A DNA stretch of 64,000 bases from Temnopleurus reevesii (Eukaryota > Echinodermata > Echinoidea > Temnopleuroida > Temnopleuridae). The translations under genes and the position numbers were made by a program. Shown here piece after piece: positions 1 through 64,000 of this stretch; position 1 is the first letter of the stretch, and each line of letters starts with the position of its first letter. A model generated the notes under the pieces. The model ran no database searches, was not told the origin of the DNA, and saw nothing but the letters and a program-made list of their open reading frames with translations. The stretch lies in NCBI GenBank assembly GCA_036244855.1, contig BQKZ01000031.1:114844-178843 (forward strand). Reading direction: 5' to 3'.

Positions 1-1235
1 AATTAAATTTGTTGTAATTACAAGATAGATACACACCGAATTGATGCAGTAAGCATGCTAGAATCTATTTTAGTTGAATGACTCAAGAAAGGGATTTTCT
101 GCTGGATTTCAAACACCCATTTCAGAATTAATTAGTGAATGATATTCAATACAGGATCAAGATATACAGGATCGAAGCTTGTCTAATGCTAAATCAATGC
201 AAAAAATGTGATGACATGTATTAACCCTCACATGAATTCATATTCTGATTTTGTATTTTCATACTATATTTAGTGAGCTTCAATGGGTTTAATATTTACC
301 ATTTTTGGCAACCTTGGATTCTTATTGACATGAAAGATTTTCATAGTTCATAGTGCCAGCCTATTGTTTAGGAAGGATAGCAGCTTACAAATGTTTGTTA
401 CTTTTATTGATTATTCCATTGTTTCAGTTCATTAAGGTAGTCATATTAATGCATATGTGGCCTTCATCACAGCAGCCTGCCAGGCTATACCTGTAAGATT
501 ACTAAAATTATAGTAATGGGCAATATTCGTATAGCATTGATAGTAATTCAGTGCAACCAGTACCTGGTGCCCACAGCATACCTCTATTGCCTACTTGAAT
601 TTGGATGATCTTCAGTTAATGAAAGAGACAGACAAAAATTATTTGTCTTGTAGTCCAGTCACATATTTTATCCAGTTCCACAGTTTATACCAAGTTTGAT
701 AGATGCAAAATTTCATCCATTCTCTATACATACATGTATAGTTTGTTCTTGACCACCCAAAAGCTCGCCCAAGGCTTGTCTGACATAGCAACAAGTAATA
801 TATGCAAGTTGGACTCCAAGTATTATACAGTCAAACCTGTCATAATAGCCACCTGAATTGGTTCCCTCAGATGAAAATGTGTTCTATATAACTTATCTAT
901 ACAGGTCCCCTGATTACAGTGGCCATTTTTGTAAGTCTGATTATCTTTTCCAAATATAGTGTAATCCCTAAGCGTAAAAGAACACAGTAAGTTGGATGAC
1001 CAATACTTGTAGCATTCCTGAATAACACACTCTCAGTCCAAGGTGACCATCTACATCATACTCATCCACACACTCTCTCTCTCTCTCTTCCTCTCTGATG
1101 ATTAATAATTAATAGTCCAAACAACTGATATTAAATAGAGCAAGGAAGGACAATTTTAGCATTGTTTCCCAAGTTTATAGATTGTTCACCTGTTCCACTC
1201 ATTATCATAGTGGGTCATACTGTAGGCCTTGGCAT

Positions 1236-1500
1236 TGTATTGAATTGAATTGTATTTATTTATTAACATCAACACGCAGGTTGATGATGCACTCATAAAA
1301 AAGACAATTCTGAAATAATGAATACAATATGGTGATTTTCAGATACATGCAAATACCGTAGATACATAATATATTGAGCCCTTGCAGGAAGGTGAGAGTA
1401 ACAATGAAATTAGGATTTAGCAATGTAGTGAATGCAGCTTTCCCTAGTAGCAAACAATGAAATATCTGCTCATGATTAAAGAAATGATAAGAATACACCA
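1236..1500 (-). mobile_element. Possible 3' end of a non-LTR retroelement (weak)
   Basis: On the minus strand the segment ends in aataaatacaattcaattc followed by a caataca word. This AATTC-type short repeat tail resembles the 3' ends of CR1/L2-like elements, such as the better case at 20976. The frame 1498-1256 is open but its peptide is not recognised. Evidence is the tail only. Confidence 0.3.
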
Positions 1501-2317
1501 GTTCTTGATTTGACTAAAATAAGCAAGTATTAAAATGTAAGAAAAAAATCAGCAGTGAATCTACCCATGGGTGCACTCGATAGAGAAAGTAATGATGAAA
1601 GGAGAAGAAAAAACTGACACATACAAGTTAGAAAATGTGACACAAGCTTTTAAAGACATAACTTATTTCAGTAATCTTTCACGTAGTTGTACTTTGAAAG
1701 GTCAAATGTTCAATCCTCTGTTGAGGATAATGCATCTTAATAATTCAGCAGATAGTAACTTATATTCCCACTTCCCATTCAGGCATTAATAGGTATCATT
1801 GCTACAGTATGGGTTAATGCATCTTCCAAGAAGTTGCACCCAATAGCTGATGTAGCCAAACAGTGCATTCAATACTGGATTAGTAGCTTCTCATTTGTCC
1901 AGACTGTCCAGATCTCGAGAAACTAAAAAAGAAGGAGAATGGTCATGGAGGTATTCGGTCCTGTTATCTTGGCGATGAACATGAAAGCTATGGAATTGTC
2001 ATCATGGGCAGCCCTGCCTTCATTAGGCGTTGGCGACTATGTTCCTCCACACCTGTCCATTGTCCAGAGATGGAAATAGATTGATCATGTTGATATCTGT
2101 CCTTCTGATCAGGTCATCCATAAATTTAAAAAATGATCCCCCTATAGATTTTGTACCAGATATTCTTCCTGTTAGAAATAGGCCACCATTATAACATTGG
2201 CGACTTTGATGAACAAGCGTCCATAATGATTGTGATATGAAGCCTTTAATCATTATAATGTCTTTTTCCATCGATCTTTCATCAACATTAAAGCAGATCA
2301 TGACAATCATTAGAAAG

Positions 2318-2400
2318 CTATGGCAAAATGTGTACTATAGAGGTATGATTTAGCTAAATTGAAAGTCAATCATACCTCTATAGTACACATTTTGCCATAG
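2318..2400. repeat. Perfect 33-bp inverted repeat (hairpin)
   Basis: Arms 2318-2350 and 2368-2400 are exact reverse complements with a 17-nt spacer. A second small inverted repeat (acttacaat/attgtaagt) follows directly at 2402-2427. The corresponding place in the second unit (about 3450-3515) keeps the right arm but not the left, so the palindrome exists in only one version of the locus. Confidence 0.9.
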
Positions 2401-2514
2401 ACTTACAATCAATATTTATTGTAAGTTTATGTGCATTCATGTTACAGGCCTCATAGCTATCAAGATGAAGTTTTAATGTTTTTGTTTTCATACTTACCAT
2501 TCCACCCATTGCAG

Positions 2515-61800
<59,286 letters not shown>

Positions 61801-61858
61801 GTGAGTAAAACATTAGATTAAAGGCGGGAGCCAGTTATTGAATGATGTAATATAATAC

Positions 61859-62093
61859 GAGGGGCCTGTGAAACAAAGATGTATATCCTGCTTGGCAGGT
61901 TGGGAAAAAAATTGTTCACATATATTGGTTTGCATTATGAAAATGCGTATGGAAATGAAATCTAAAAGGACAATTTGGTTTCTTTAGGTATAAAGAAACA
62001 TTTTATGTCATTTTCTTTGTGAATAAAGTCCCATTTTCATAGACATTTTTCCGCTAAAAAGTTTGACTTAAGTCTTTGTGTTACTGGACCCTC
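61859..62093. mobile_element. Possible MITE with ~21-bp imperfect terminal inverted repeats
   Basis: The left end gaggggcctgtgaaacaaag and the right end ctttgtgttactggaccctc are reverse complements at about 17 of 21 positions. Further weak pairing occurs inside (ttatgaaaatgcg / ccattttcatag). No coding capacity; the target duplication is not clear. Confidence 0.45.
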
Positions 62094-63052
62094 AAATTAT
62101 ATTACTGTACTTCAATTTTGGCTCTCCTAACCCAGAACCAAATGCAGTAACCAATTTGAAGTTATGCAAAATATCTCGGTTGCACCCTGTAGAATTACCG
62201 GATAATCCTAGAGTTTTTTTTAATATTTATAGACAGATAATCTTAGAGTTAGCATAGATGTCAATGTGATCTATCTTACTTGTAGAAAATGTCCACCTAC
62301 ATTTCATAAGTAAACATCAGTTTTTGGACCCTTTGACCATGTCTTTTGAATTAGTGAATTAAGATTAAACTTCCTCCGATTAAGCCATTGACAGTTTCTG
62401 TGTATGGCAGGTTTTTAGGGAAAGGCTTTACTGTGTAGATTTAATGCATGACATGTTAATCTCTCACCCCTGCTGCTGATAGAATCCGGATAGTATGGTT
62501 ATCGGGAACGACCAAGCACAACCCAAGACAGATTACTTTAATTCGATCTGAGTTTAGGACCCTAGATAAAAGTGCAAACCTCAGAGATCTTTTTCATTGA
62601 TTATGTGGTGGGTATTCAAAGAATGAATCTACATAGGGAGAGGTTTCTAATGAAGTGGGTGAGAGTAGATGAAGCATTCTAGCCTAGTCATCGTCATATA
62701 TGGTTGGCCTGTTCCACAGGAAACCAGAGGAAATTGTAACAATTTGGCAATTGCAGGAGATGGTCGTTTTCTATTCGAGTTCTTGCCTCGGACTTGGTCA
62801 CCCGCTGGAGTCGTCTACCTTGCTTAATCTTTTTCTTGAGCTTTTAATTTGTCTGCTCTTAATTGTATACGTGACCAAATCGGTGTCTTCTTGTAGTAAA
62901 TTGGCATCATTTATGATTTACTGCAAGTCTTTTGAGGAGGAGGGGCAGGTGAGGGTTTTAAATACTGAAAACCTATATTTTTAAGGTGAACTTTATTCTA
63001 AAGTGCTTGCATTGAAATAGACACTCACCTATTCTTTGTTTTTTTTTTTGGA

Positions 63053-63069
63053 GGGGGGGGGGGGGGGGG
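63053..63069. repeat. 17-G homopolymer
   Basis: Uninterrupted G run after a T tract and GGA. Its length is likely uncertain in the assembly. Confidence 0.9.
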
Positions 63070-64000
63070 ATTGTAGATGGATTTCTCAAGAAGTATTTAT
63101 GATGTAAATTTAAATGCATAAAGATTTGTATTTATAATCCAAGGGAAAGGACTTTAAGTTATGTTTCAGTGTTACCCAATCTGAATTACTTTGTACAATA
63201 CGGTCCTGGCAATTCCTTTTAGCCACCATTGATACCATGCTCATATTAGGACCTCAAAATTACTTTGACTTTTGCTCCAGACATCCTACTTCCATTCTAT
63301 TTTTGTACCAAACTCCCTTAAAACAAGGCACAATAAGATTTCCTTCATTTCATTCCAAATTACCATCATTTTAGGCATGGTTGTACCTTATTCCCTCACT
63401 TCCAGAATTGTTTTAATGGAAATCTATAATTTCCCCGTGTCTCCCAGTGGCTAGTATAGACATATATGTGACCTCTGAAGGATAAATCTGACCCCCTATC
63501 TCCTTCCTATCTCTTTGATTTATTCTAAATCCACCAGATATCCAGGTTGATTCAAGCTGGTGATTGAGTCATCACACATAGATATATTAAAAAGAGATTT
63601 CAATTTAGATAAAGCAATCCATCATTTCTCATTAATAAACTCTTATCATTAGATTCTGACACATTACAAATGCATGGATATATTAGTACCTTGCTTTCTG
63701 TTGGGAGGAGCTAAGATGTATTATGAGGGAAGTAGCACCAAGATATCTTGCTAATTTCATCCATGGGTGCGAGTTGTCTCGTTAGTTCCTGCCTATACGA
63801 TGTTACAACAGCTGTTGACATCACACTTTTCACCCATGGGATGGGTAGCGCTTGCTTTGTGTCATCTCTCTGTCTCTCACTCCGCTGAGGAAAAGAACCA
63901 AGGAGAGTCAAAATTACCCATGGTCAGCGACACGTACCCTAGGAGCTAGCTATCGACCTCCTCACCCCGCTACTCTCAGATGAGAAGCTGTAGTTTAACC

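Larger units (their letters stand above)
1..2514 (+). other. Intron 5' of exon A (partial)
   Basis: No myosin V exon was found here; the preceding exons (N-terminal SH3-like region) must lie upstream of the window. It contains a short CT-rich run at 1071-1096, a LINE-like tail at 1236-1262 and, from about 1925, the sequence that is repeated after the N at 3097. Open frames in this stretch show no recognisable protein. Confidence 0.7.
61801..64000 (+). other. Intron after exon O (partial)
   Basis: No IQ3 exon was found. It contains a possible MITE (61859-62093) and a 17-G homopolymer (63053-63069) preceded by a T run. Other open frames show no recognisable protein. Confidence 0.65.

Noticed and set aside
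2023..2310. Minus-strand 95-codon open frame upstream of exon A
   Set aside because: No recognised family, and the homologous stretch after the N is diverged and not open over the same length.
61801..64000. Search for the next IQ-motif exon
   Set aside because: No segment with IQxxxRGxxxR-like coding and splice borders was found; the next exon is probably beyond the window.

Overview
The window is one stretch of an animal genome and holds a single recognisable gene: a class V (unconventional) myosin heavy chain on the + strand, incomplete at both ends. Fifteen coding exons (about 2.08 kb, about 694 residues, roughly 3% of the window) run from 2515 to 61800. They encode the motor domain from the strand before the P-loop through the converter, plus IQ motifs 1 and 2. 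The first coding exons (N-terminal SH3-like part) should lie upstream of base 1. The remaining IQ motifs, coiled coil and globular cargo-binding tail should lie beyond 64000. Every exon listed has AG/GT borders and compatible phases.

The organism is probably an echinoderm, most likely a sea urchin. This is inferred from the AT-rich sequence, multi-kilobase introns full of small elements, a tRNA-derived SINE ending in a GCGCTATATAAATG-type segment with an ATT tail, a CR1/L2-like LINE relic, and strong divergence between apparent alleles. No species assignment can be proved from the sequence alone.

Layout: 1-2514, intron with LINE-tail relic and a unique hairpin; 2515-5626, a myosin exon present twice plus an array of 77-bp partial copies of it, interrupted by a foldback element; 7540-8790, a pyrimidine-rich ~220-bp tandem repeat; 9668-9824, P-loop exon; 16618-16843, switch I exon; 20976-21790, LINE relic; 23391-23447, a candidate alternative exon; 26070-26177, the regular version of that exon; 32534-34391, two upper-50K exons; 34499-34671, MITE copy 1; 38405-38656, SINE; 40571-45685, six exons covering switch II, relay, lower 50K and loop 2, with MITE copy 2 and a long GAT/GAG microsatellite in the introns; 47881-50230, a repeated 1.2-kb segment; 53285-61800, SH-helix, converter and lever-arm exons.

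The window contains four single-N positions (3097, 40072, 49234, 54260). Each is flanked by direct repeats of the same sequence, exact in one case and diverged in the others. The simplest reading is that unmerged alleles or contig ends were placed in tandem, so the large duplications at these points, including the second full copy of the first exon, may be assembly artefacts. The partial-exon array and the candidate alternative exon at 23391 do not depend on those joins and are the most interesting biological signals.
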